64,000 nucleotides of DNA, from NCBI RefSeq assembly GCF_013466605.1, contig NZ_CP059162.1, forward strand, positions 3,224,001 to 3,288,000, in the 5' to 3' direction. Both the position numbers and the translations under genes were made by a program. Under the pieces are notes generated by a model. It searched no databases, was not told the origin of the DNA, and worked only from the letters and a program-made list of their open reading frames with translations. This DNA is from Pseudomonas chlororaphis subsp. aurantiaca. Lineage in GTDB: Bacteria > Pseudomonadota > Gammaproteobacteria > Pseudomonadales > Pseudomonadaceae. Below are positions 15,143 to 27,121 of the stretch, piece after piece (within the stretch, counting starts at the first letter, position 1; each line of letters opens with the position of its first letter).

Positions 15143-15543
15143 GGCAGGGCTCCCGATGGTAGGTGTCGTGAAGAGACGCCTGGTGCATCAGTTGCAGTAA
15201 AGCCGAGTGACGAGGGCGGCGAGCCGTATTCGCGAAGGACGGGACGAGGGGATGGCGGATAGACAAAAAGCCCGCATGGGCGGGCTTCTTGCAGAGGGGG
15301 AGCTGATCCGTCAGCTGCAGCCAGTGTGCGCTTGCGCTGTGGCCCTAGCAACGACAGAGCGACGAAACGCAGGCCTTGGCGCGGGCTGATAACACGGCTT
15401 CCGATCAGGCTGCGGCGAACCTTCCAAAACGCCATAAGCGCGGCAGAAAAAGACTACTGGGTTGCCATTCGTCAGCTGTTTTGCACCCTGCATGAGAATG
15501 GCCCTCTCATGGGAAGGCATTCCATCGTGGTCGGGAGGTATCC
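15143..15543. other. Gap between osmE and the DUF6021-like gene
   Basis: Contains the osmE promoter region and an orphan minus-strand terminator at 15265-15290. No supported gene is seen, although frames are open on both strands because of high GC. Confidence 0.4.
15265..15290 (-). terminator. Orphan terminator, minus strand
   Basis: AAGCCCGC and GCGGGCTT arms. On the minus strand T5 follows. No minus-strand gene ends just upstream, so it may terminate an unannotated RNA or limit transcription into osmE. Confidence 0.6.
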
Positions 15544-15756
15544 ATGAGTACGAAGAGTACGAACAGGCCCACTGGCCCGCGTTCATCCGAGCACGCCTCC
15601 GGCAAGGACGAACTGGGCTTCGACCCTGACTCTCCGGATCTGGCGGATCCGCAGGTGGACCCCATAGGTCCGGCGAAAGCGCCCAGGGATAACAGGCCGG
15701 AGAAAGAACCCAAGTCCAGGGCTTATGACCCCCTGGGGAACCTGAAGCCCAAGTGA
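15544..15756 (+). CDS. DUF6021-type small disordered protein
   Basis: This 70-residue protein is polar and proline-rich, with the block LGFDPDSPDLADPQVDPIGPA that characterises a small Pseudomonas family (DUF6021). It lacks hydrophobic segments and is probably disordered. GGGAGG precedes the ATG. The role is unknown. Confidence 0.75.
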   Translation: MSTKSTNRPTGPRSSEHASGKDELGFDPDSPDLADPQVDPIGPAKAPRDNRPEKEPKSRAYDPLGNLKPK

Positions 15757-15872
15757 GTACGGGCACGCGAATACCGGGTTCCGCGGCGATGGATGGAGCC
15801 CACCCTGGCATTGGCCGGGTGTAAGGTGTTCGCGACAACCTCGGACGATCTCTACCGAAAAGGGAGGCGATT

Positions 15873-16073
15873 ATGAGCGTTCCAATGCTGAACAAGATGC
15901 ACATGAACGGCTATGACGTGGTCAGCGTCAACAGCGGCCCCTGGCGGGTCTGCACCAAGGGCGACCGTCTTGGCTCCTTTGGCACCCGGGAAGAGGCCCT
16001 GGCCTACGCGGCAGCCTTGCCGGCCTACAAGGCGAAGGCCAAGAAGGCTGCTCGAGGGGCCAATACCCGATAA
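15873..16073 (+). CDS. Small DUF2188-like protein, 66 residues
   Basis: After a strong AGGGAGGCGATT ribosome site the frame encodes MNGYDVVSVNSGPWRVCT, then FGTREEALAYAAALPAYK and a Lys/Ala-rich tail. The pattern of a short beta sheet with one helix (EEALAYA) resembles DUF2188. The basic tail could contact nucleic acid. Several ATG codons follow the first, but the ribosome site supports 15873. A terminator follows. Confidence 0.7.
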   Translation: MSVPMLNKMHMNGYDVVSVNSGPWRVCTKGDRLGSFGTREEALAYAAALPAYKAKAKKAARGANTR

Positions 16074-16090
16074 CCCCATCCACGACCCTT

Positions 16091-16130
16091 CCCGACAGCC
16101 TGGCGTGTTCCCGGGCTGTCGGGTGTTCTT
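16091..16130 (+). terminator. Terminator after the DUF2188-like gene
   Basis: CCCGACAGCC and GGCTGTCGGG arms, then TGTTCTTTT. Confidence 0.8.
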
Positions 16131-16136
16131 TTGCCC

Positions 16137-16463
16137 TCAGGCCGGCGACTGGGCCTGGGCGGACTTCCAGCCCTTGAGCTCCTCTGCGATGAAGTGCTGC
16201 ACCAGGTCGCTGTAGAGCTTTTCGATGGCATCGGCACTCAGCCCCTCGGCCTGGGCCCATTCCCGGCGTTGCAGGAGCATGGCGCGAAAACGCTCGGGGG
16301 CGCGCACGGCGGTTTCCGAGGTCTTGAATTTCGATGCGGCCATGACGTAGCGGAAACGTTCGCCCAGCAGTTGGATGACAACCTGGTCGAGGCGATCGAT
16401 CTCGCGGCGGATATCCTCCATGCCTGCGCATTGTTCGGGGGCTAGCGACTGAATGACGTCCAT
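16137..16463 (-). CDS. PchB-like chorismate mutase / isochorismate-pyruvate lyase
   Basis: The 108-residue protein is a monofunctional AroQ-fold enzyme closest in pattern to PchB, which makes salicylate plus pyruvate from isochorismate. Helix 1 reads MEDIRREIDRLDQVVIQLLGERFRYV, and the active-site residues corresponding to PchB Arg14, Arg31 and Lys42 are present as Arg19, Arg36 and Lys47. The residue matching PchB Gln90 is Glu95 (IAEELKGW). No pchA, entC or siderophore gene lies nearby, so the substrate is open: it may be a chorismate mutase. It is alone on the minus strand. Confidence 0.75.
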   Translation of the reverse strand: MDVIQSLAPEQCAGMEDIRREIDRLDQVVIQLLGERFRYVMAASKFKTSETAVRAPERFRAMLLQRREWAQAEGLSADAIEKLYSDLVQHFIAEELKGWKSAQAQSPA

Positions 16464-16673
16464 GTGAATACTCCAGTGGGGAAAGGATCTGCGGTTATCC
16501 GCTGGCGGATTTAACCATGGGCAGGCTCGTCCTTGGCAGCACCTTGCCGGTCGATGCGCCAGCCTCGCGCGACATGCTTTGCATGGCCGCCCGCCGAGCG
16601 TCTGTTACCATCGCGTTTTTTTGCGACCCCGCCCGGGTTCAGGGCAGGGTCGCGCCGGTCAAAGGAGAATGCC

Positions 16674-16994
16674 GTGATTATCACTACTACCCACGCGATC
16701 GCGGGGCGAGAGATCGCCGAGTACCTGGATATCGTGAGCGCCGAGTCCGTGCAGGGGATCAACGTCGTGCGTGACGTCTTCGCCGGGATGCGCGACTTTT
16801 TCGGTGGGCGTTCCCAGACCCTGGAACGGGCGTTGAAAGAAGCCCGGGTGCAGGCGACCGACGAGATCAAGGAACGCGCCCGCGACCTTCGTGCGGATGC
16901 GGTGATCGGCCTGGACTACGAGATCAGCATGCCTAGCGGCCGTGGCGGCATGGTGGTGGTTTTTGTCACTGGCACTGCCGTCAGGCTCAAGTAG
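16674..16994 (+). CDS. YbjQ/UPF0145 family protein
   Basis: The 106-residue protein shows the YbjQ pattern: MIITTTHAIAGREIAEYLDIV, then INVVRDVFAGMRDFFGGRS, a helix with ALKEARVQATDEI and ERARDLRADAVIGLDYEI, ending in a beta strand FVTGTAVRL. YbjQ-family proteins form ring oligomers and are sometimes called heavy-metal-binding, with no proven function. The start is GTG, chosen for the AAAGGAGAATGCC site; an upstream frame extension has no signal. A terminator follows. Confidence 0.8.
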   Translation: MIITTTHAIAGREIAEYLDIVSAESVQGINVVRDVFAGMRDFFGGRSQTLERALKEARVQATDEIKERARDLRADAVIGLDYEISMPSGRGGMVVVFVTGTAVRLK

Positions 16995-17016
16995 GCGGCG
17001 TCTGCCTGCATCGCGC

Positions 17017-17045
17017 AGCCCCGCCCGTGTGCGGGGCTTTTTTTA
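17017..17045 (+). terminator. Terminator after the YbjQ-type gene
   Basis: AGCCCCGC and GCGGGGCT arms with T7, 22 bases past the stop. Confidence 0.9.
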
Positions 17046-17094
17046 TGCCTGGCATCCTCTGCCAGACCGCCGCCCGGCCCTTGGCGATCGACCA

Positions 17095-17125
17095 TAAAAA
17101 AGACCCACCGGGGGAGCGGTGGGCC
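17095..17125 (-). terminator. Terminator downstream of the 69-residue gene (minus strand)
   Basis: On the minus strand GGCCCACCG and CGGTGGGTC arms are followed by T6. Like the osmE terminator, it is preceded by the 22-bp element (17177-17198). Confidence 0.8.
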
Positions 17126-17176
17126 AGTCGGGAGTCTTCAATAAGCGTGAGCCACTTTAGCGAAGCCTTGGCGGGT

Positions 17177-17198
17177 TCACAGTGAAAGAAATTTCATC
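17177..17198 (-). repeat. Duplicated 22-bp element, copy 2
   Basis: Identical to 14728-14749, again between a minus-strand stop codon and a minus-strand terminator. A GCTCA...TATTG block lies between element and hairpin in both copies, so the similarity extends beyond the 22 bases. Confidence 0.6.
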
Positions 17199-17238
17199 AT
17201 TGCCGGCGGGTGGCTGCACCACCCGGTTGTCCACGGTT

Positions 17239-17448
17239 TCAGGCGCGGCGGCTGGCGGCATTGAGCCGGCGGCACTCGCGCACGGCGTCCTCTTCCAGGT
17301 CGTAGCCATCGCCGATGAAGCCGTCGGTGCGAGTGTCGGCGATGCGGTACCAGTGGGCGGCGATCGGTGCGCCGTGGGCGGCTTCCCCGGCGCGTCGACC
17401 TTGAATGATGATCTTGTTGCAGCGCTTTACGACAAAAATGTCTTCCAT
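17239..17448 (-). CDS. Small conserved-type hypothetical protein, 69 residues
   Basis: The protein reads MEDIFVVKRCNKIIIQG at the start and HWYRIADTRTDGFIGDGYDLEEDAVRECRRL near the end, a short sheet plus helix with two cysteines and no signal peptide. GGGAAGCGCC precedes the ATG. No family is recognised. It lies just upstream of the ABC-F gene end, same strand, but with a separate start. Confidence 0.55.
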   Translation of the reverse strand: MEDIFVVKRCNKIIIQGRRAGEAAHGAPIAAHWYRIADTRTDGFIGDGYDLEEDAVRECRRLNAASRRA

Positions 17449-17518
17449 GGCGCTTCCCTGGTTGATAGCTGCTCAGAGCAACTATAGAAGCAACTTTGAA
17501 ACTCGCGCAAAAGCCTGC

Positions 17519-19159
17519 TCATTGGCCGGCCTCGTCCAGTCGCCAGCCCGCTGCCGTCCATTGCAGCCGGTGGCTGGGCGCCATGGCGGCGAGGAACTGG
17601 CGGTCGTGGGACACCACCAGCATCGCGCCCGGGAAATCGCGCAGCGCGCTTTCGAAGGCTTCCACCGATTCCAGGTCCAGGTGGTTGGTCGGCTCGTCCA
17701 GGAGCAGCAGCTTGGCCGGCGTCTCACGCCACAGGGCAATCGCCAGCGCGGCCTTGAGGCGTTCGCCGCCGCTGAGCCGGCCACAGGGCTGGGTCACGCG
17801 CTGGGCGTCGAGTTGCAGCCAGGCCAGGCGGCTGCGCAGCAGGCCTTCCTGCAGTGGCCGGTCGAGCGCCCCCAGGTGGTCGAGGATCGAACGCTCGGGG
17901 TCGAGCAGCGACAGGCGCTGGTCAAGGCAAGCACTGGCCAGCCGCACCTGGCACTGGCCGCTCAAGGGCTGGATCTCGCCGGCCAGCATTTTCAGCAGTG
18001 TGGATTTTCCGCAGCCGTTGGGCCCGCTGACCGCGATGCGCATGGGGCCGGTGACGGTCAGGTCGAGGTAGCTGGAGACGGCCTCGGGCGGCAGCCAGGG
18101 CAATTGCGCTCGGGTCAGGCAGAACACCTGTTGCCCCTGCGGCACCGCGGTGCCGGGCAGCGTCACCAGGGTTGGCGCCTCCGGCACCACCCGCGCATAG
18201 GCGTCGCGGACCCGCTGATCGAGGTTGTTCTTGTGGCTCTGCTGACGGTTGCGCACGTGGCCCATGATGTCCCGGGCGGAGCCTTTTATCTTCCTCCGTT
18301 CAAAGCTGGCGATGTTGGCGGTGTCGGCATAACGCCGGGCGCCGGCGGCGTGGCGCTGGATGGTGTCGTGCTCGTGTTGCAGGCGCTTCTGTTCGCGACT
18401 GCGTTCGGTTCGTGCGTGCTCCAGGGCGGCCCGCGCTGCGCCGTATTCGGCTTCGCGCTGGGCGTGGAACGCCGCGTAGTTGCCGCCGTAGATCCGCACG
18501 CCCTGGGGCGTGAGCTCGACGATGCGCTGCATCTGCGCCAGCAATTGGCGGTCATGGCTGATCAGCAGCAGCCCGCCGCGCCACTGCTGGAGTTGCGTCA
18601 GCAGCCACTGGCGACCGGGCTCGTCGAGGTGGTTGCTGGGTTCGTCGAGTATCAGCAGTTGGGCATCGCTGAGCAGGGCGCCGATCACCGCGATACGCGC
18701 CCGTTGCCCGCCGCTGAGGCTGGCGGCCGGATCGTCGGGGCCGACCGTGTCGAGACCGGCCTCGTCCAGCAGGCGGCGCAGGCGTTCGCCAAGGTCCCAG
18801 CGCTCGTCGACCTGCGCCAGGTCGGCCATCGAGGCCTGGCCCGCGGCGAGGCGCTCGAGGGCGGCCAGGGCCTGAGCGATGCCGGCGACCTGGGCGACGC
18901 TCTGGCCCTCCTGCGCCAGAGGTTCCTGGGCGACATAGGCCACGCGGGCGAAGCGCGTGACGCTGCCCGAGGACGGCGAAAGCTCGCCGGCGATCAGGCG
19001 CGCGAGCACGCTCTTGCCGGTGCCATTGCGTCCGACTATGCCGGTGGGCAAGGCATCGAATGTCAGGTCGAGTGAATCGAACAGGGTTTCGCCATGGGCG
19101 AACTGGAATGTCAGCTGGTTCAGGGAAACCAGCGCAGGCAGCCGTGTGACGTGAGTCAT
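17519..19159 (-). CDS. ABC-F family ATPase (ribosome-associated type)
   Basis: The 546-residue protein carries two ABC ATPase domains on one chain without membrane segments, which defines ABC-F. Domain 1 has Walker A GRNGTGKS (43-50), signature LSGGQRARIA and Walker B LLILDEPSNHLD. A charged linker with repeated Arg/Glu/Gln and GSARDIMGHVRNRQQSHKNNLD joins domain 2 with GPNGCGKST, LSGGERLKAALA and LLLLDEPTNHLD. Known members act on the ribosome as translation factors or antibiotic-protection proteins; which applies here cannot be told. The ATG at 19159 is preferred because GGAGG stands five bases upstream. Confidence 0.9.
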   Translation of the reverse strand: MTHVTRLPALVSLNQLTFQFAHGETLFDSLDLTFDALPTGIVGRNGTGKSVLARLIAGELSPSSGSVTRFARVAYVAQEPLAQEGQSVAQVAGIAQALAALERLAAGQASMADLAQVDERWDLGERLRRLLDEAGLDTVGPDDPAASLSGGQRARIAVIGALLSDAQLLILDEPSNHLDEPGRQWLLTQLQQWRGGLLLISHDRQLLAQMQRIVELTPQGVRIYGGNYAAFHAQREAEYGAARAALEHARTERSREQKRLQHEHDTIQRHAAGARRYADTANIASFERRKIKGSARDIMGHVRNRQQSHKNNLDQRVRDAYARVVPEAPTLVTLPGTAVPQGQQVFCLTRAQLPWLPPEAVSSYLDLTVTGPMRIAVSGPNGCGKSTLLKMLAGEIQPLSGQCQVRLASACLDQRLSLLDPERSILDHLGALDRPLQEGLLRSRLAWLQLDAQRVTQPCGRLSGGERLKAALAIALWRETPAKLLLLDEPTNHLDLESVEAFESALRDFPGAMLVVSHDRQFLAAMAPSHRLQWTAAGWRLDEAGQ

Positions 19160-19344
19160 CAGCACCTCCGGAGAATGTCGAAAAAGGCCAACAAGCGCTG
19201 CAAGGCGGCTTGTCGCGAATACATTTCTGGAAGGCTTAGTTGTTCACGTCGGCAATCGTCCGGTGACGGGGAAGGGCGGCTAGCCTAACGTGTGAGCGTC
19301 CCGGGTGACAACCCGGAGGTGCCAGGGAGGCGTTGCGAGAAGCC

Positions 19345-20373
19345 TCAGGGCTGTTGCGCCAGGCGTTCGAGAAACATCCTCAGGCCGACCTCCTCGGCCC
19401 TCAGCCCTTTGCGTTTGCGCGGCCTGGGCAGGGCGGCCAGATGCCCCTGCACGAAGTCCTCGAGCAAGGCCGGATGGATGTAGCACTTGCGGCACACGGC
19501 GGGGGTATTGCCCAGTTGCCGGGCAACGTCCTTGACCATCTCGACAATGTGCTTTTTCGCCTCGGCCTCGGGTTCCCAGCGCAGCTCGCGCAGCACCGCC
19601 AGGGCCAGGCTGCTGCCGGCCCAGGTACGGTAGTCCTTGGCGGTGAAGTCGGCGCCGGTCAGCTCCTGCAGGTAAGCGTTGACGTCGGAGGAACTGACGC
19701 TGTGGCGCTCGCCGTTCTCGTCGAGGTACTGGAACAGGTTCTGTCCGGGCAGCTCCAGGCAGCGCTTGAGGATCCGTGCCAGGCGCGGGTCCTTGACGGT
19801 GATCTGGTGTTCGATGCCGCTCTTGCCGCGGAACTGGAAGAGGATCGAGCTGCCTTTGATTGCCACGTGCCGGTTGCGCAGGGTGGTCAGGCCGTAGGAA
19901 CGGTTGTCGCGGGCGTACTGGCTGTTGCCGACGCGAATCAGGGTGGCGTCGAGCAGGCTGATGACCGTGGCCATGACCTTGTCGCGGCTGAAGCCGGGCG
20001 CGGCCAGCAGGGCTTCCAGTTGCTGGCGCAGGCGCGGCAGGGCACTGCCGAACTCCAGCAGGCGCGAGTACTTGTCGGCGTCGCGCACTTCCCGCCAGCG
20101 CGGGTGGTAGCGGTATTGCTTGCGCCCGCGGGCGTCACGGCCGGTGGCTTGCAGGTGACCACGCGGGTCGGCGCAGATCCACACCTGGGTATAGGCCGGC
20201 GGCACGGCCAGGGCGTTGATGCGCTGGATCTCTTCTGGCGCGTCGATGCGCTGGCCCTGCGGGTCGAAGTAGACGAATTTGCCGCGCAGTTTCTTGCGGC
20301 TGATTCCCGGCTGCGTATCGTCGACGTAATGCAGGTCCGTTGGCAGGTCTTGGCGCAGTGGGCTATCGGGCAT
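19345..20373 (-). CDS. DNA topoisomerase IB (poxvirus-like)
   Basis: The 342-residue enzyme relaxes supercoils through a 3'-phosphotyrosine nick. The N-terminal domain has the family opening LHYVDDTQPGISRKKLRGKFVYF. The catalytic domain shows AIKGSSILFQFRGKSG (catalytic Arg/Lys region), TAKDYRTWAGSSLAL (catalytic Arg) and the C-terminal NTPAVCRKCYIHPALLE with the active-site tyrosine. The length is normal for bacterial TopIB. The start at 20373 has AAGGATTCCGCC upstream. It ends 185 bases before the ABC-F start and may share transcription with it. Confidence 0.9.
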   Translation of the reverse strand: MPDSPLRQDLPTDLHYVDDTQPGISRKKLRGKFVYFDPQGQRIDAPEEIQRINALAVPPAYTQVWICADPRGHLQATGRDARGRKQYRYHPRWREVRDADKYSRLLEFGSALPRLRQQLEALLAAPGFSRDKVMATVISLLDATLIRVGNSQYARDNRSYGLTTLRNRHVAIKGSSILFQFRGKSGIEHQITVKDPRLARILKRCLELPGQNLFQYLDENGERHSVSSSDVNAYLQELTGADFTAKDYRTWAGSSLALAVLRELRWEPEAEAKKHIVEMVKDVARQLGNTPAVCRKCYIHPALLEDFVQGHLAALPRPRKRKGLRAEEVGLRMFLERLAQQP

Positions 20374-20460
20374 GGCGGAATCCTTGGCAATCAATCGATC
20401 AGGCCTGTCTGGCGATTGACCGCGGCGCAGCGCAGGGGTGCCAACCCATTTGCCAAGGAC

Positions 20461-21549
20461 TCAGGCGAGCACGGCCACCGCCTTGATCTGCGCCCAGAGT
20501 TGCTGGCCCGGGTGCAGCTGCAACTGGTCGCGGGAATAGCGGGTGATCCGCGCCAGCAGCGGGGTGCCGGCGACGTCCAGGCGCACCAGGACATGGGCGG
20601 TGTTGTCGGCGGGGATTTCGCCGCTGACCGTCACCGGCAGGCGGTTGAGGATGCTGCTGTGTTCGCCGGCTTGCAGGCTGAGGCTGACGTCCCGCGCCTG
20701 GACCTTGAAGCGTAGGTGCTTGCCGATGGCCATCGGCGCATGGGCGACCCGCACCCGCAACTGGCTGCCGGGCAGTTGCAGGGCGAGCAGCTGGTAGCCG
20801 GCATCGTAGTGGGTGACCTGGCCTTCGATCACCACCCCGGCGTCATCGCCCAGGGCCAGGGGCAGGTCGAGACGGGCCAGGGTTTCGCCGATCGGCCCGC
20901 TGGCCAGGGCGCGGCCGTTTTCCAGCAGCACGATATGGTCGGCCAGGCGCGCCACCTCATCCTGGGAATGGCTGACGTACAGCACCGGGATCTCCAGCTC
21001 GTCGTGCAGGCGTTCGAGGTACGGCAGGATCTCGCTCTTGCGTTTGCTATCGAGGGCTGCCAACGGCTCGTCCATCAGCAGCAGCCGCGGGCTGGTGAGC
21101 AGCGCGCGGGCAATGCCGATGCGCTGGCGCTCGCCGCCGGACAGGTTGTGCGGATGGCGCTGCAGCAGGTGGCCGATGCCCAGCAGCTCGGTGGCCTGGG
21201 TCATGTCGACCCGGCGCTGCGCGCGCGGAATGCGCTTGAGGCCGAACTCCAGGTTGGCCTGCACCGACAGATGGGCGAACAGGCTCGCCTCCTGGAACAC
21301 ATAACCCAGGGAGCGCTTGTGCGGCGCCACGAACAACTGGCGCTGGCTGTCCTGCCAGACTTCGTCGTTGATCCGCACCAGGCCCTGTTCGGCCTGCTCC
21401 AGGCCGGCGATGCAACGCAGGCAGGTGGTCTTGCCGGAGCCGGAATGCCCGTACAGCGCGGTGACGCCACGGCCCGGTAGCTCCAGGTCGAGATCGAGGT
21501 CGAAGGTTTTGTAATGGCGCTTGAGGCGCACATGGATCGATGCACTCAC
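20461..21549 (-). CDS. modC: Molybdate ABC transporter ATP-binding protein ModC
   Basis: The 362-residue subunit powers molybdate import. It has Walker A GHSGSGKT (34-41), the Q loop, signature [16 protein letters not shown], Walker [13 protein letters not shown] and an H-loop SHSQDE. The C-terminal third is the MOP/TOBE domain ([19 protein letters not shown]) typical of ModC, which binds oxyanion. It begins three bases after the modB stop, so translation is probably coupled in the modABC operon. Confidence 0.95.
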   Translation of the reverse strand: MSASIHVRLKRHYKTFDLDLDLELPGRGVTALYGHSGSGKTTCLRCIAGLEQAEQGLVRINDEVWQDSQRQLFVAPHKRSLGYVFQEASLFAHLSVQANLEFGLKRIPRAQRRVDMTQATELLGIGHLLQRHPHNLSGGERQRIGIARALLTSPRLLLMDEPLAALDSKRKSEILPYLERLHDELEIPVLYVSHSQDEVARLADHIVLLENGRALASGPIGETLARLDLPLALGDDAGVVIEGQVTHYDAGYQLLALQLPGSQLRVRVAHAPMAIGKHLRFKVQARDVSLSLQAGEHSSILNRLPVTVSGEIPADNTAHVLVRLDVAGTPLLARITRYSRDQLQLHPGQQLWAQIKAVAVLA

Positions 21550-21552
21550 GAC

Positions 21553-22233
21553 TCAACTCCAGCCAGCGCGGGTTTTGCGGCTGGAGTACAACGCCAGCAA
21601 CACCAGGAACGAGAACACCAGCATGGCGGCGGCCAGCCAGTGGGCCTGGGCGTATTCCAGGGCCTCGACGTGGTCGTAGATCTGCACCGAGACCACCCGG
21701 GTCTTCTCGGGAATATTGCCGCCGATCATCAGCACCACGCCGAACTCGCCGACGGTGTGGGCGAACCCGAGAATGGCCGCGGTAATGAAGCCCGGCCTGG
21801 CCAGCGGCAGGATCACGCTGAAGAAGGTGTCCCAGGGATTGGCGCGCAGGGTCGCCGCCACTTCCAGCGGACGGGGGCCGATCGCGGTAAAGGCGTTCTG
21901 CAGCGGCTGCACGACAAAGGGCATGGAATAGATCACCGAACCGATCACCAGGCCGCTGAAACTGAAGGTCAGGGTGCCCAGGCCGAGGGCCTGGGTGAAC
22001 TGGCCGATATAGCCGTTGGGGCCGAGGGCGAGCAGCAGGTAGAAGCCGATCACCGTCGGCGGCAGGACCAGGGGCAGGGCGACGATGGCGCCGATCGGCC
22101 CCCGCAGCCGCGAGCGAGTGCGCGACAGCCACAAGGCAATCGGCGTACCGACGATCAGCAGGATCAGGGTCGTCAGCGACGCCAGTTGCAGGGTCAGCCA
22201 GATGGCGGAAAAGTCGGTACTCGATAGCGGCAT
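21553..22233 (-). CDS. modB: Molybdate ABC transporter permease ModB
   Basis: The 226-residue inner-membrane permease has five to six helices. The cytoplasmic EAA loop that docks the ATPase is [22 protein letters not shown], and the opening [24 protein letters not shown] is the typical first helix. Its ATG directly follows the modA stop (TAAATG). Family length is 220-230 residues, so the gene is complete. Confidence 0.95.
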   Translation of the reverse strand: MPLSSTDFSAIWLTLQLASLTTLILLIVGTPIALWLSRTRSRLRGPIGAIVALPLVLPPTVIGFYLLLALGPNGYIGQFTQALGLGTLTFSFSGLVIGSVIYSMPFVVQPLQNAFTAIGPRPLEVAATLRANPWDTFFSVILPLARPGFITAAILGFAHTVGEFGVVLMIGGNIPEKTRVVSVQIYDHVEALEYAQAHWLAAAMLVFSFLVLLALYSSRKTRAGWS

Positions 22234-24239
<2,006 letters not shown>

Positions 24240-24475
24240 GTGAATGATGCTCCGACGTCAAGAGATAAGGACGGCAACCCGGGGTTTGTAGCAGGAGATG
24301 GACGATCAAGGCCAGTCGACTTTGGCTGGGGCGGCACGATCGCTTGCAGGAGCGGGGCGTGGGTGGCCTACGACGAAAAGAGCGTGGATTTTTCCCGTCC
24401 GGGCTGGGAAGGTGGGGGCTTTGCAAGCTGAAACTCAAGTTCACGGCCCGGCCATGGGCCTATCGGGAGGCAGTC

Positions 24476-25459
24476 ATGTTCAAGGGTATTTTGATCGAGA
24501 AAGACGACGCCGGTTATCGCGCGGCGTTGCGCGAGATTGACGAAGAGCAGTTGCCCGAGGGCAATGTGACGGTGCGGGTGGCCTACAGCACCCTGAACTT
24601 CAAGGATGGCCTGGCCATCACCGGCAGCAGTCCGGTGGTGCGCAAGTTCCCCATGGTCCCGGGCATCGATCTGGCAGGTATTGTCGAGTCCAGCAGTCAC
24701 CCGGACTACCAGGCCGGCGACCAGGTGCTGCTCAACGGCTGGGGCGTGGGCGAAGGGCATTGGGGTGGGCTGGCGCAGAAGGCGCGACTGGACGGCGACT
24801 GGCTGATCCCCTTGCCCCAGGCGTTCAGCGCGGCCGAGGCCATGGCCATCGGCACGGCCGGGTATACGGCGATGCTCAGCATCCTGGCGCTGGAGCGTCA
24901 CGGCCTGACCCCGGGCCAGGGCGATGTGCTGGTCACCGGGGCCAATGGCGGGGTCGGCAGCTTTGCCATAGCCCTGCTGGCCCGGCTCGGTTATCGGGTG
25001 GTGGCGTCCACCGGGCGCACTGCCGAGCAGGACTACCTCAAGCGCCTGGGCGCCAGCGAGATCATCGACCGCGCGAGCCTGTCCGCGCCGGGCAAGTCTT
25101 TGGCCAAGGAGCGCTGGGCGGCGGTGATCGACTCGGTGGGCAGCCATACCCTGGCCAATGCCTGCGCCAGCACCCAGGCCAACGGCACCGTGGCCGCCTG
25201 CGGGCTGGCCCAGGGCATGGACTTCCCTGCCTCGGTGGCGCCCTTCATTCTGCGTGGCGTGACCCTGGCCGGAATCAACAGCGTGACCCAGCCCAAGGCC
25301 CGGCGCATCGAGGCCTGGCAGCGCCTGACCCACGATCTGGACCCGGCCCTGCTGCCGTTGATCAGCCATGAGATCGGCCTCAGCGAAGCCATCGCCGTCG
25401 CGTCGCGTCTGCTGGCCGGTGAGTTGCGCGGGCGCGTGGTGGTGGATGTGAATCGCTGA
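24476..25459 (+). CDS. acuI: MDR oxidoreductase, acrylyl-CoA reductase (AcuI/YhdH) type
   Basis: The 327-residue zinc-free medium-chain reductase matches AcuI/YhdH, which reduces acrylyl-CoA to propionyl-CoA with NADPH. The N-terminal part reads VRVAYSTLNFKDGLAITG and VPGIDLAGIV. The NADPH site is VLVTGANGGVGSFAIALLARLGYRVVASTGR, and the end ELRGRVVVDV is typical. The start at 24476 has GGGAGG in front. The physiological substrate could be another enoyl thioester or quinone. Confidence 0.8.
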   Translation: MFKGILIEKDDAGYRAALREIDEEQLPEGNVTVRVAYSTLNFKDGLAITGSSPVVRKFPMVPGIDLAGIVESSSHPDYQAGDQVLLNGWGVGEGHWGGLAQKARLDGDWLIPLPQAFSAAEAMAIGTAGYTAMLSILALERHGLTPGQGDVLVTGANGGVGSFAIALLARLGYRVVASTGRTAEQDYLKRLGASEIIDRASLSAPGKSLAKERWAAVIDSVGSHTLANACASTQANGTVAACGLAQGMDFPASVAPFILRGVTLAGINSVTQPKARRIEAWQRLTHDLDPALLPLISHEIGLSEAIAVASRLLAGELRGRVVVDVNR

Positions 25460-25960
25460 TACCGTGCGCGCCGGTCACTCAGATAAACGCCAGACAGGAG
25501 TACGAAGCATGGATGTCAAACTGCGAGAGGTTCAGCCTTTCTGCGTTTCGGGCTTGCAGGTGCGTACCTGCAATGCCGACGAGCAACAAGCGGACAGCGC
25601 GCGGATCGGGCCGATGTGGGAGCGGTTTTTTGTCGAGGGCCTGTTCGACAGCATCGGCCACCGGCAGTCGGACTCGTTCATCTACGGCGTGTACTCCAAC
25701 TACGAGTCCGATGCCTCGGGGCACTTCGATGTCACTGCCGGTGTGGCGGTGGGTGAGGGCAATGCCGACTATCCGCTGGTGCAGGTGCAGGGCGGCGAGT
25801 ACCTGGCGTTCTCCGCCAAGGGGCCGATGCCGGAGGTGGTGATCCAGACCTGGGGCCTGGTCTGGGCCTACTTCGAGGACAACCCGCAGCTCCGCCGGCG
25901 CTTCGCCACGGACTTCGAGGTGTACACCGGGCCGGAATCGGTGTCGGTGTACATCGGCAT

Positions 25961-27034
<1,074 letters not shown>

Positions 27035-27121
27035 GGACTCTACTCGGTGGCGGTTGTCGCTCAGATTAACCAAGGGCAGGGGGCCTGGCACTCCGAGTCT
27101 TGCGTTTGAATTCCCGCGGGA

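Noticed and set aside
17405..19075. 556-codon plus-strand frame antisense to the ABC-F gene
   Set aside because: It is the reverse shadow of a GC-rich, well-recognised gene.
19333..21480. Long plus-strand frames antisense to topoisomerase IB and modC
   Set aside because: Shadows created by GC-rich third positions; no domains and no ribosome sites.
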